A DNA stretch of 64,000 bases, taken from Pseudoduganella lutea. GTDB lineage: Bacteria > Pseudomonadota > Gammaproteobacteria > Burkholderiales > Burkholderiaceae_D. Below the pieces are notes generated by a model, which saw only the letters and a program-made list of their open reading frames with translations, did not search any database and had not been told where the DNA came from. The stretch lies in NCBI RefSeq assembly GCF_004209755.1, contig NZ_CP035913.1:3596001-3660000 (forward strand), given 5' to 3'. Positions 26,824-35,924 of this stretch are shown piece after piece. Positions within the stretch are counted from its first letter, which is position 1; each line of letters opens with the position of its first letter. Both the position numbers and the translations under genes were made by a program.

Positions 26824-28101
26824 ATGAGCACCGACGTCAAAGAATACATGGAAGCGCTGGGCCAGCGTGCCCGCGCCGCCTCGCGCGCGATGGCGCGTGC
26901 CGACAGCGCCACCCGCAACAAGGCGCTGTCGCTGATCGCCGATGCGATCGAACGCGAAGCCGAAGCGCTGCGCGCCGCCAACCAGCAAGACCTGGAAGCG
27001 GCCCGCGCCAACGGCCTGGCGCCGGCGATGGTCGACCGCCTCACGCTGTCGGACAAGGCAATCGGCACGATGGTCGAGGGCCTGCGCCAGATCGTCGCGC
27101 TGCCGGATCCGGTGGGCGAGATCTCGAACATGAAAACGCGCCCGACCGGCATCCAGGTGGGGCAGATGCGCGTGCCGCTGGGCGTCATCGGCATCATCTA
27201 TGAGGCGCGCCCGAACGTGACCGTGGATGCGGCCGGCCTGTGCATCAAGAGCGGCAACGCCACGATCCTGCGCGGCGGCTCCGAGGCGATCCACTGCAAC
27301 CGCGCGCTGGCGAAGATCGTGAAGCAGGGCCTGATCGACGCCGGCCTGCCGGAAGACGGCGTTCAGGTGGTGGATACCACCGACCGCGCCGCCGTGGGCG
27401 CGCTGATCACGATGCCGCAGTACGTGGACGTGATCGTGCCGCGCGGCGGCAAGGGCCTGATCGCCCGCCTGATGGAAGAAGCCACCGTACCGATGATCAA
27501 GCACCTGGACGGTATCTGCCACGTGTACATCGACGCCAAGGCCGACCTGCGGAAGGCGCTGGACATCGGCTTCAACGCCAAGTGCCACCGCTACGGCACC
27601 TGCAACACGATGGAAACGCTGCTGGTCGAGCGCTCCATCGCTCCGGCCGTGCTGCCGGAACTGGCGCAGCGCTACCTGGCCGAAAACGTCGAACTGCGCG
27701 CCGATGACGAAGCGTTCGCGATCTTGTCGGCTGCACAGTATCCGCACCTGGCGCGAGCCACGGAACAGGACTGGGCCACCGAATACCTGGCGCCGATCCT
27801 GGCCGTGCGCGTCGTCGACGGCATCGATGCGGCGATGGACCACATCAACACCTGGTCGTCCAAGCATACCGAGGCGATCGTCACCGAGGACTACAGCGCC
27901 GCGATGCGGTTCCTGCGCGAAGTGGACAGCGCATCGGTGATGGTCAACGCGTCGACCCGCTTCGCGGACGGCTTCGAGTACGGGCTGGGTGCCGAGATCG
28001 GCATCTCGAACGACAAGTTGCACGCGCGCGGCCCGGTGGGGCTCGAAGGGTTGACGTCGCTGAAGTACGTGGTCTTTGGCCACGGCGAAATTCGCAAGTA
28101 A
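26824..28101 (+). CDS. proA: Gamma-glutamyl phosphate reductase ProA
   Basis: 425-residue NADPH-dependent enzyme of proline synthesis that reduces gamma-glutamyl phosphate to the semialdehyde. The aldehyde-dehydrogenase-like fold carries the catalytic cysteine in [13 protein letters not shown] (about Cys260). Other marks are the nucleotide segment [16 protein letters not shown] and the C-terminal [13 protein letters not shown]. It lies 15 nt after holA. proB is not in the window. Confidence 0.97.
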   Translation: MSTDVKEYMEALGQRARAASRAMARADSATRNKALSLIADAIEREAEALRAANQQDLEAARANGLAPAMVDRLTLSDKAIGTMVEGLRQIVALPDPVGEISNMKTRPTGIQVGQMRVPLGVIGIIYEARPNVTVDAAGLCIKSGNATILRGGSEAIHCNRALAKIVKQGLIDAGLPEDGVQVVDTTDRAAVGALITMPQYVDVIVPRGGKGLIARLMEEATVPMIKHLDGICHVYIDAKADLRKALDIGFNAKCHRYGTCNTMETLLVERSIAPAVLPELAQRYLAENVELRADDEAFAILSAAQYPHLARATEQDWATEYLAPILAVRVVDGIDAAMDHINTWSSKHTEAIVTEDYSAAMRFLREVDSASVMVNASTRFADGFEYGLGAEIGISNDKLHARGPVGLEGLTSLKYVVFGHGEIRK

Positions 28102-28121
28102 CCTCAAACTCAAGGACTGCC

Positions 28122-28550
28122 ATGCTGTGGGTTAAAGCGCTGCACATCGTCTTCATCACGTCCTGGTTCGCCGGGCTGTTCTACCTGCCGCGCATCTTCG
28201 TCAACCTGGCGCAGGAAACGCCGGGCCCGACGACCGAGCGCCTGCTGCTGATGGCCCGCAAGCTGTACCGGTTCATGACGATGCTGGCCGTGCCGGCCAT
28301 CGTGTTCGGCCTGGTCCTCACGTGGCTGCAGTACCACTCGCCGGAAGGCATGAAGCTGCCCGGCTGGCTGCACGCGAAGCTGACCTTCGTCGTGCTGGCG
28401 CTGGGCTACCACCACGCCTGCGGCTCGCTGCTGAAGAAATTCGAGCGCGGCGTGAACAAGCGCGGCCACGTGTTCTACCGCTGGTTCAACGAAGTGCCCG
28501 TGCTGCTGCTGCTGGCCATCGTGATCCTGGTGGTCGTGAAGCCGTTTTAA
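28122..28550 (+). CDS. hemJ: HemJ-like / CopD-family membrane protein
   Basis: 142-residue inner-membrane protein with four predicted helices. It starts MLWVKALHIVFITSWFAGLFYLPR, the conserved opening of the HemJ (UPF0093) family, with the membrane His in ALHIVF. HemJ is the cofactor-dependent protoporphyrinogen IX oxidase in bacteria lacking HemG and HemY. The conserved LHAKLTFV and YRWFNEVPVLLL segments are present. It is 20 nt downstream of proA. A second palindromic repeat cluster follows its stop. Confidence 0.85.
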   Translation: MLWVKALHIVFITSWFAGLFYLPRIFVNLAQETPGPTTERLLLMARKLYRFMTMLAVPAIVFGLVLTWLQYHSPEGMKLPGWLHAKLTFVVLALGYHHACGSLLKKFERGVNKRGHVFYRWFNEVPVLLLLAIVILVVVKPF

Positions 28551-28579
28551 AATCGACATCGCCGGCATGTGAAGCATCT

Positions 28580-28622
28580 GGTGTCAGACACTATTTTCCG
28601 CAGGAAAATAGTATCTGACACC
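28580..28622. repeat. GGTGTCAGACAC palindrome after hemJ
   Basis: 20-nt arms with a 3-nt centre. The left arm begins GGTGTCAGACACTATT and the right arm is its complement with one mismatch (TATCTGACACC). It is the same family as the element at 17205, with different inner sequence. Confidence 0.85.
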
Positions 28623-28656
28623 GGTTTTCTTTGACGAAGCCGGTCAGTAAAAAACC

Positions 28657-28707
28657 GGTGTCAGACACCTTTTCCGGGTAAGTCATCCGGAAAAAATGTC
28701 AGACACC
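28657..28707. repeat. Degenerate GGTGTCAGACACC palindrome before the rRNA methyltransferase gene
   Basis: Left arm GGTGTCAGACACCTTTTC and right arm ATGTCAGACACC with CCGG inner ends; the centre is 10 nt and the right arm has decayed. It lies 35 nt downstream of the element at 28580. Confidence 0.75.
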
Positions 28708-28736
28708 AAGCAACCCCAACGGACAAAGGTACACCG

Positions 28737-29990
28737 ATGACCACTTCTTATTTCTGCCCATGCCCGCGCGGCATGGAAGCGGCGCTGGCCGAGGAACTCC
28801 TCGAGATCGCGCAAACCACGAAAAGCCCCACGCTGAAGGTGCACAACCAGGTGCCCGGTGGCGTGCACTGCTCGGGCGACCTGTATGACGCCTACCGCAT
28901 CAACCTGCATTCGCGCATCGCCTCGCGCGTGCTGATGCGCATGGGCGTATGCCATTACCAGAACGAAAACGACATCTACGACCTCGTGCTCGCGCAGCCG
29001 TGGGAAGAATGGTTCGGCGTGGAGCACACGATCCGCGTGGACGTCACCGCGATCAAGTCGCCGCTGAAAAGCATCGAGTTCACCACGCTGAAGATCAAGG
29101 ATGCCGTGTGCGACCGCTTCCGCGACATGTACAACAAGCGCCCTTCGGTCAACACGCGCGAGCCGGACATGCGCATTGCCGGCTTCCTCGACCAGCGCCA
29201 GTTCACCATCTATCTCGATACGTCCGGCGAGGCGCTGTTCAAGCGCGGCTGGCGCACCGAGACGGGCGATGCGCCGCTGCGCGAGAACCTGGCGGCGGGC
29301 CTGCTGCGCGTGTCCGGCTGGAAGCCGGGCATGCCGCTGTTCGACCCGATGTGCGGCTCGGGCACGATCCTGTGCGAAGCGGCGCAGATGGTGCAGGGCG
29401 TGCCGCCCGGCGCGCGCCGCCGCTTTGCCTTTGAAAACTTCCACGATTTCGATCCGGCGCCGTGGCAGGAGATGAAGGCGGCCATCAAGCCGAACCCGTT
29501 GCCCACGGAGCCGACGATCTTCGGCTCCGACATTTCCGGCGACATGGTGGCAATGACGCGACACAACCTGAAGAGTGCCGGTATCCTGTTCGAAGTACCG
29601 CTGAAGCAGATCGAGGCGCAGCAGGTGCAGGCGCCCGTGGCCATCGAAGCCGGCAGCCCGGCCATCCTGCTAACGAATCCACCGTATGGCGAGCGGATCG
29701 GCGTGCGGGGCGACAGCACGATGCCCGAAGATGAACTGGCGAAATCGTTCTATGCCGACCTGTCGAAGACGCTGAAGCAGCGCTTTGCCGGCTGGACGGC
29801 TTACCTGTTCACGGCCGACCTGAACCTGCCGAAGCTGCTGCGCCTGAAGGAATCGCGCAAGACGCCATTCTTCAACGGCGCGCTCGAATGCCGGCTGTTC
29901 CGCTTCGACATGGTGGCCGGCTTCAACCGGCGCGAAGAAGCGATTCCCGGTAAAGTCGTAAAACCCGACGAACCGAAAAGCGCAGAATGA
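28737..29990 (+). CDS. rlmL: RlmL-like THUMP-domain 23S rRNA guanine-N2 methyltransferase
   Basis: 417-residue cytoplasmic SAM-dependent RNA methyltransferase. The N-terminal ferredoxin-like and THUMP domains cover about residues 1-160 (YFCPCPRGMEAALAEELL). A Rossmann methyltransferase follows, with FDPMCGSGTILCEAA (SAM loop) and the catalytic LTNPPYGERIG. E. coli RlmL is about 700 residues because it is fused to RlmK; this protein corresponds to the RlmL half only, as in other betaproteobacteria. Probable target: G2445 of 23S rRNA. Confidence 0.88.
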   Translation: MTTSYFCPCPRGMEAALAEELLEIAQTTKSPTLKVHNQVPGGVHCSGDLYDAYRINLHSRIASRVLMRMGVCHYQNENDIYDLVLAQPWEEWFGVEHTIRVDVTAIKSPLKSIEFTTLKIKDAVCDRFRDMYNKRPSVNTREPDMRIAGFLDQRQFTIYLDTSGEALFKRGWRTETGDAPLRENLAAGLLRVSGWKPGMPLFDPMCGSGTILCEAAQMVQGVPPGARRRFAFENFHDFDPAPWQEMKAAIKPNPLPTEPTIFGSDISGDMVAMTRHNLKSAGILFEVPLKQIEAQQVQAPVAIEAGSPAILLTNPPYGERIGVRGDSTMPEDELAKSFYADLSKTLKQRFAGWTAYLFTADLNLPKLLRLKESRKTPFFNGALECRLFRFDMVAGFNRREEAIPGKVVKPDEPKSAE

Positions 29991-30039
29991 CGGGCGGCGA
30001 TGGTGCCGGACCGCATTCGAGAACAACACAACGACCGAC

Positions 30040-31326
30040 ATGCTGCCCGACACCCCCGCCAACCTCCCACCCGACCCGGTCCCGCCCGCACCGCCGCGCA
30101 AGAAGCCGCACACCCGCCCGCTGAGCCATGCCGGCCTGGCCATGGTGCTGGCTGCGCTGTCGATGCTGGGGCCGTTCTGCATCGATGCCTACTTGCCCGC
30201 CTTCCCCGAGATCGGGCAGTCGCTGGGCGCCACCTCCATCGAGGTGCAGCAAAGCCTTACCGCCTACATGCTGGCCTTCGCGGGCATGGTGCTGTGGCAC
30301 GGCGCGCTGTCCGATGCCTTCGGGCGCCGCAACGTGGTGCTCGTATCGCTGATCCTGTTCGCGATCGGCACGGTCGGCTGCGCCGCCGTCCACAGCGTGC
30401 AATACCTGTGGTTCTTCCGCATATTGCAGGGTGTATCGGCCGGCGCCGGCGTCGTGGTCGGGCGGGCGATCATCCGCGACCTGTACCACGATGCCGAGGC
30501 GGCCCGGCTGCTGTCGCTGGTCACGATGATTTTTGCCATCGCGCCCGCGCTGGCGCCGATCATGGGGGGCTTCATCGTCAAGTACTTCGACTGGCGCGCG
30601 ATCTTCCTGGTGCTGTTCGTGTTTTCGATCGGGCTGTTCATCGTGTGCTGGCGCCGCCTGCCGGAAACGCTGCCGCTGCACAAGCGCCAGCCGTTCAACC
30701 CGCGCTTCCTGTGGGGCAGCTACAAGCAGATCCTCGGGTCCCCGCTGTTCCACCTGAAGTCCCTGATCGTGGCACTGAACTTCGCCGGCCTGTTCGTGTT
30801 CATCACGGCCGCGCCGGAATTCCTGCCGAAGCAGCTGCACCTGGGTCCGGACCAGTTCGGGTGGCTGTTCATTCCTTCCGTGTCCGGCATTTTTACCGGT
30901 GCGCTGTTCGCCAACCGGCTGGCCGGCAAGATCACGTTCGAACGCCAGATCGCCATCGGCTTCACGTTCCTGATCGCGGCTGCCGGCGTCAACGTGCTGT
31001 ATCACATGTTCATGCCGCCATCGGTGCCGTGGAGCGTGCTGCCGCTGTTCTTCTACACGTTCGGCATGTCGGTGGTGGGGCCGGCCGCCACGCTGATGGC
31101 GCTGGACCTGTTCCCGCACATCCGCGGCACCGTGGCTTCCTGCCAGTCGTTTGAAACCACGCTGGCCGGCGCGATCGTGGCCGGCGTCGTGGCACCGGCG
31201 CTGGCCGGCTCGGTACTGTGGCTGGCCATCGGCCAGCTGGCGTTCACCGGATCGGCGCTGGCGTTGTGGCTGGTGGCGCGGGTAGTCCGTCGGACGCTCG
31301 TCCCCGCTGCTGTTGAGCAACAGTAA
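30040..31326 (+). CDS. Bcr/CflA-family multidrug efflux MFS transporter
   Basis: 428-residue inner-membrane major-facilitator protein with about 12 helices. The Bcr/CflA opening is LAALSMLGPFCIDAYLPAFPEIG, and the loop 2-3 motif GALSDAFGRRNVVL and motif C region MGGFIVKYFDWRAIF are visible. Bcr/CflA transporters export bicyclomycin, chloramphenicol, cysteine and other small molecules by drug:proton antiport. An N-terminal cytoplasmic Pro-rich stretch of about 30 residues precedes the first helix. It lies 49 nt after the methyltransferase gene. Confidence 0.9.
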   Translation: MLPDTPANLPPDPVPPAPPRKKPHTRPLSHAGLAMVLAALSMLGPFCIDAYLPAFPEIGQSLGATSIEVQQSLTAYMLAFAGMVLWHGALSDAFGRRNVVLVSLILFAIGTVGCAAVHSVQYLWFFRILQGVSAGAGVVVGRAIIRDLYHDAEAARLLSLVTMIFAIAPALAPIMGGFIVKYFDWRAIFLVLFVFSIGLFIVCWRRLPETLPLHKRQPFNPRFLWGSYKQILGSPLFHLKSLIVALNFAGLFVFITAAPEFLPKQLHLGPDQFGWLFIPSVSGIFTGALFANRLAGKITFERQIAIGFTFLIAAAGVNVLYHMFMPPSVPWSVLPLFFYTFGMSVVGPAATLMALDLFPHIRGTVASCQSFETTLAGAIVAGVVAPALAGSVLWLAIGQLAFTGSALALWLVARVVRRTLVPAAVEQQ

Positions 31327-31524
31327 CGGGGCAAAAAGGGAAGCGAACGGTCGTTTGGTAGTTGTTTTCATGCAAGTCAGTGGTAATGTATGCTACGATT
31401 AACCGATGTTGCATTTGGTAAATATTTTATAACGTAATTGACAACAACATAAAACTACAGGGTGGCATGCCGTTTCCGGGCAAGACCGCCTTTCCCGGGA
31501 AGAAGTTCACTGCGGCACTGCACG

Positions 31525-33702
31525 ATGCATCAACCAGACCACGACATACGCAACCGCCTGCTGATGGCGCGGCTGCCGGCCATGCCGCAGATCCTGCTCA
31601 AGCTGATCGAGCTGCTGCAGGCGGACGACGCCGGCATGCCCGAGCTGGCCGCGCTCATCGCCAAGGATGCCGGCATGACGGGCAAGATCCTCGCGGTCGC
31701 GAACAGTTCCGCCTACCATCGCGCCAGCCGCACGCCTGCGCTGGAGCCGGCCCTCATGGCGCTCGGCACGGACATGATCAAGACCCTCGTGATCAGCGAA
31801 TCCGTGTTCCAGACATTCAACAGCTTCCCCCATTCCGGCAGCACGGACCTGCGTGCGTTCTGGAAGCATGCGCTGGGTGCCGCCGTGGTCGCGCGCGACA
31901 TTGCCCGCGCCACCGCCTATCCGCAGGTGGAAGAAGCCTACCTGGCCGGCCTGCTGCACAACGTGGGCCGGCTGGCGCTGCTGGCGGCCGCACCGCGCGA
32001 ATACGGCGTGAATTTCATGGCGCGTGACGACGACGACCTGTGCGCCGTCGAACAGCGCACGCTGCAGATCACGCACACCGAAGCGGGTGCGTGGCTGATC
32101 GAGCGGTGGAACCTGGATTCGTTCCTGGCCGACAGCGTGCTGTATCACCACGAACCGGTCGCGCGGCTGGCACCGGCGCATCCGCTGATCCGTATCGTGC
32201 GGCTGGCGCACCTGCTCGTCCACCAGCCCGACGCGGCCGATGCAATCGCCGCCATGGCCGGTTACTGCGGCATCGCCGCGCGCGACCTGGAAGCGATCCT
32301 GGGCGGGGCGGCGCGCCAGGTGCAGAAGGCGGCCGACTACCTGGGCATCGACCTGGCCGGTGCGGACGACGTGGCCGCGCTGCCGGCGGCGATGCCGGCC
32401 ACGCCCCCCGCGTCGCTGGACCCGGTGCAGGCGCGCCTGCAGGAAGAAATGCGCAACATGATGCTGGCCGCCGAGATGGGCCAGGCGTTCTCGCGGCAGC
32501 AGGGGCAGGCGGCATTGCTGGAATCGGTCACGCGCTCGGCGCGCATCCTGTTCGACCTGGGCACGACCGTCGTGCTGCTGCAGGATCCCGCAGGCGAGGC
32601 ACTGGTGGGCGTGGCAGCGGGCGAGCAGCAGGGGCGCCTCGCGGGCTTTTCCATTCCGCTGGGGCGGGGCGGCGCGATCGCCGGCGCCGCCGCGGCCCGC
32701 CAGGTGGCATTGCTGGCGCGTGGCGCGCCCGCGCTGGGCATCGCCGAAGAGCAGCTGTTCCGCATCCTCGGCAGCGAAGCGATGGTTTGCGTGCCGCTGG
32801 TGACCGGCCAGCGCTGCGCCGGCGTGCTGCTGGGGGGCGTGGCCGCGTGGCAGTTGCCATTCGTGCAGAAACGCGAGCGCTTCCTGTTGGCGTTCGGTGG
32901 CCAGGCCGCGACGGCGCTGGAGGCGGCCGGCATGGAACAGGGCGAGGCGCAACGCCAGGTCGCGCACGTCACGCAGCAATACCACGAGGCGTCGCGGCGG
33001 GTCGTGCACGAAGTGAACAACCCGCTGTCGATCATCAAGAATTACCTGTCCGTGCTCGATGACAAGCTGGCGCGCCGCGAACCCGTGGTGGCCGAGCTGT
33101 CGGTGCTCAACGAGGAGATCGACCGGGTGGGGCAATTGGTCAGCGGCCTGACGGAAGTGCAGCCCGCCACCGGCAACGGCGTGACGAGCATCGCGCGCGT
33201 GGTGGATGACGTGCTGCGGGTTTTCCGCGCCACCGGCTTCATTCCCGCCGCGGTGCAGGTCCTGGTGCGCATGCGCGACGATCCGGACGAGATCGATGGC
33301 GATGCGGATGCCCTCAGGCAGATCCTCATCAACCTCGTCAAGAATGCCGTCGAGGCCATGCCGGGCGGCGGGCGGATCGAGATCGTCAACCGCGGCCACG
33401 TGGTGCGCGAGCGCACGCTGTACGTGGAGCTTGTGGTGGCCGACACCGGACCGGGCCTCGCGCCCGAAGTGCTGGCCAACCTGTTCGCGGAGGTGAAGAG
33501 TGCCAAGCAGGGCCCGAACCATGGGCTGGGCCTGTCGATCGTGCATGGCCTCGTGCAGAAACTGGACGGCCTGATCGCCTGCCGCAGCAGCAGGGATGGC
33601 ACCAGCTTTGAAATCCTGCTGCCGGCGCGCGGCAGCAACACCCGGCCGGCGGCACTGCCCGCAGGCTCAATGAACGCCAATACGGACGCAACGCAAGGAT
33701 GA
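31525..33702 (+). CDS. HDOD-GAF hybrid sensor histidine kinase
   Basis: 725-residue cytoplasmic protein with no membrane segments. The HDOD domain (about 10-270) has RLPAMPQILLKLIELLQ and AYLAGLLHNVGRLALLA. A GAF-like domain (about 320-470) follows. The kinase core has the phosphoacceptor His495 in VVHEVNNPLSII, the N-box LVKNAVEAMPGGG (about 603) and G-boxes DTGPGLAP and GLGLSIVHGL. The ATG at 31525 fits the HDOD family start; a GTG at 31462 is a longer option. Its stop overlaps the next start by 4 nt, so the downstream REC protein is its likely phosphorelay partner. Confidence 0.88.
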   Translation: MHQPDHDIRNRLLMARLPAMPQILLKLIELLQADDAGMPELAALIAKDAGMTGKILAVANSSAYHRASRTPALEPALMALGTDMIKTLVISESVFQTFNSFPHSGSTDLRAFWKHALGAAVVARDIARATAYPQVEEAYLAGLLHNVGRLALLAAAPREYGVNFMARDDDDLCAVEQRTLQITHTEAGAWLIERWNLDSFLADSVLYHHEPVARLAPAHPLIRIVRLAHLLVHQPDAADAIAAMAGYCGIAARDLEAILGGAARQVQKAADYLGIDLAGADDVAALPAAMPATPPASLDPVQARLQEEMRNMMLAAEMGQAFSRQQGQAALLESVTRSARILFDLGTTVVLLQDPAGEALVGVAAGEQQGRLAGFSIPLGRGGAIAGAAAARQVALLARGAPALGIAEEQLFRILGSEAMVCVPLVTGQRCAGVLLGGVAAWQLPFVQKRERFLLAFGGQAATALEAAGMEQGEAQRQVAHVTQQYHEASRRVVHEVNNPLSIIKNYLSVLDDKLARREPVVAELSVLNEEIDRVGQLVSGLTEVQPATGNGVTSIARVVDDVLRVFRATGFIPAAVQVLVRMRDDPDEIDGDADALRQILINLVKNAVEAMPGGGRIEIVNRGHVVRERTLYVELVVADTGPGLAPEVLANLFAEVKSAKQGPNHGLGLSIVHGLVQKLDGLIACRSSRDGTSFEILLPARGSNTRPAALPAGSMNANTDATQG

Positions 33703-35918
33703 ACCTGAACGACGACCTGGGCCCGGCCGACGCCCCCGCCTGCCTGCCGCGCCTGCTGCTCGTCGACGACGAGCCGCGCCTGCTGTCCTCCCTCCATGAC
33801 CTGCTGCGCGATCGCGGCTATCGCCTGCTGACCGCCACCAGCGGCCGCGAGGCGCTGGCACACCTGGACGCCATGCGCTTCGACCTGGTGCTGCTGGACC
33901 TGCGGCTGCCCGATATCGGCGGCCACGACATCATGGACATGATCAAGGCCCGCGGCTACGACTGCGACGTGATCGTGATGAGCGGCGAAGTGGGCATCGA
34001 TGCCGCGATCGGCGCGCTCAAGCGCGGTGCCTATGACTACCTGCGCAAGCCGTACAGCCGCGAGGAACTGCTGAAGACGGTGGACAATGCGCTGCAGAAG
34101 CGCCGGCTCGCCGTCGACAACCAGCGCATTGCAGGCAAGCTGGCCACTTCCGAGAAGATGTACCGCTACCTGGTGGACAGTTCGCCGGACATCATCTACA
34201 CGCTCGACCACCAGGGCCGCTTCACGTTCGTCAACGACCGCGCCTTCCAGCTGCTGGGCTTTACCCGCGAGGAACTGATCGGCCGGCATTACTCGTTCGT
34301 GGTGCATGATGAAGACCTCGACCGCGCCCGCTACGTGTTCAACGAGCGCCGCGTGGACGAGCGCGCGTCGCGCAACGTGGAGTTGCGCCTGAAGTGCAAT
34401 ACGGCGCACGGCGCCGCCAACGGCGAGCGCACGTTCAACAACACCCTGATGACGATCTCGCTGAATGCGATCGGCATGCATGTACCCGATGGCGGCGCCG
34501 GCATCCGCCACGGGCGCGAGTTCTTCGGCACCTATGGCGTGGCGCGCGACATCACGGACCGCAAGCGCGCCGAGGAAATGATCTCGTACCAGGCCTACCA
34601 CGACATCCTTACCGACCTGCCGAACCGCATGCTGTTCAAGGACCGCCTCGGCCTGGCCGTGATCCAGGCCAGGCGCAAGCTGACGGAACTGGCCGTGATG
34701 TTCATCGACCTGGACCGCTTCAAGCTGGTCAACGACACGCTGGGCCACGTGAAGGGCGACGAGCTGCTGCAGCAGGCCGCGAAGCGGCTGAAAGGCTGCC
34801 TGCGCCGCGGCGACACGCTGGCGCGCCAGGGCGGCGACGAATTCACGATCGTGCTGCCCGAGCTGCGCGACCGCACCGACGCCAAGGCGGTCGCGGAAAA
34901 ATTCCTCGATGCGCTGCAAAAGCCGTTCGACCTCGATGGCCACGTGGTGCATATCTCGGCGTCCATCGGCATCGCGATCTATCCGAACGATGGCGAAACG
35001 ATCGACGAGCTGCTGCGCCATGCCGATATCGCGATGTACCAGGTGAAGGCGCTGGGCAAGAACGGCCACAGTTTCTATGACCCGTCGATGCTGGACATGT
35101 CGCGCCAGAAGATCGCGCTGGAGCGGGCGCTGCGCCGTGCGCTCGAGAACGGCGAGCTGGAGATGTATTACCAGCCGCAGGTGGACGTGACCACCGGCCG
35201 CATCGTCGGCGCCGAAGGGCTGATGCGGTGGAACCACCCCGAGCGCGGCCTGCTGTCGGCCGGCGAGTTCCTGCCGTTCGCGGAAGAAAACGGCCTGATG
35301 CTGCCGCTGTCGGACTGGATGCTGGACGCGCTGTGCCGCGACCTGCTGGCATGGAACATGGCCGGCGGCGACGCGCTGCGGCTGTCGCTGAACCTGTCGC
35401 CGCAATACCTGGACCGCGGCGACTTCTTTGAAAAGATGCGCGGCGCGCTGACGCGCTATGGCATCTCGCCGGCGCAGATCGAAGTGGAAATCACCGAGAA
35501 CATCTGCATCCGCAATCCGCAGTACGCGATCGAGCAGCTCAACAAGCTGTGCCAGCTGGGCGTGTCGGTGGCGATCGACGATTTCGGCACCGGCTACTCG
35601 TCGCTCGCCTACCTGCACCGGTTCCCGATCCACACGATCAAGATCGACCAGAGCTTCGTCAAGGAGATCCACGACGAGGCAGGGCATTACCCGGTGATCC
35701 TGGCGATCATTTCGATCGCGCGCGGCCTCGGCCTGCACCTGGTGGCCGAAGGCGTGGAAACCGACGTGCAGGCGCGCTACCTGCAGGCCAACGGCTGCGC
35801 CACGATGCAGGGCTACCTGTATTACCGGCCGGTGTCGCTGGATTCGTTCCTCGACGTGCTCGCGGCGCAGCAGCGCCTGGCGTACGACGACGCACTGCCA
35901 CTCGCCTTCCGGGCCTGA
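33699..35918 (+). CDS. Response regulator with REC, PAS, GGDEF and EAL domains
   Basis: 739-residue cytoplasmic c-di-GMP enzyme. REC spans about 17-135, with acidic pair D23/D24, phosphoacceptor D67 (LVLLDLRLPD) and K117. PAS spans about 152-290. GGDEF spans about 295-460 with intact GGDEF (378-382) and an inhibitory RxxD site five residues before it. EAL spans about 470-725, with EGL in place of EAL and an intact IDDFGTGYSSL. Both synthesis and hydrolysis of c-di-GMP are therefore possible; phosphorylation by the upstream kinase may set the balance. Confidence 0.93.
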   Translation: MNLNDDLGPADAPACLPRLLLVDDEPRLLSSLHDLLRDRGYRLLTATSGREALAHLDAMRFDLVLLDLRLPDIGGHDIMDMIKARGYDCDVIVMSGEVGIDAAIGALKRGAYDYLRKPYSREELLKTVDNALQKRRLAVDNQRIAGKLATSEKMYRYLVDSSPDIIYTLDHQGRFTFVNDRAFQLLGFTREELIGRHYSFVVHDEDLDRARYVFNERRVDERASRNVELRLKCNTAHGAANGERTFNNTLMTISLNAIGMHVPDGGAGIRHGREFFGTYGVARDITDRKRAEEMISYQAYHDILTDLPNRMLFKDRLGLAVIQARRKLTELAVMFIDLDRFKLVNDTLGHVKGDELLQQAAKRLKGCLRRGDTLARQGGDEFTIVLPELRDRTDAKAVAEKFLDALQKPFDLDGHVVHISASIGIAIYPNDGETIDELLRHADIAMYQVKALGKNGHSFYDPSMLDMSRQKIALERALRRALENGELEMYYQPQVDVTTGRIVGAEGLMRWNHPERGLLSAGEFLPFAEENGLMLPLSDWMLDALCRDLLAWNMAGGDALRLSLNLSPQYLDRGDFFEKMRGALTRYGISPAQIEVEITENICIRNPQYAIEQLNKLCQLGVSVAIDDFGTGYSSLAYLHRFPIHTIKIDQSFVKEIHDEAGHYPVILAIISIARGLGLHLVAEGVETDVQARYLQANGCATMQGYLYYRPVSLDSFLDVLAAQQRLAYDDALPLAFRA

Positions 35919-35924
35919 CCGCGG

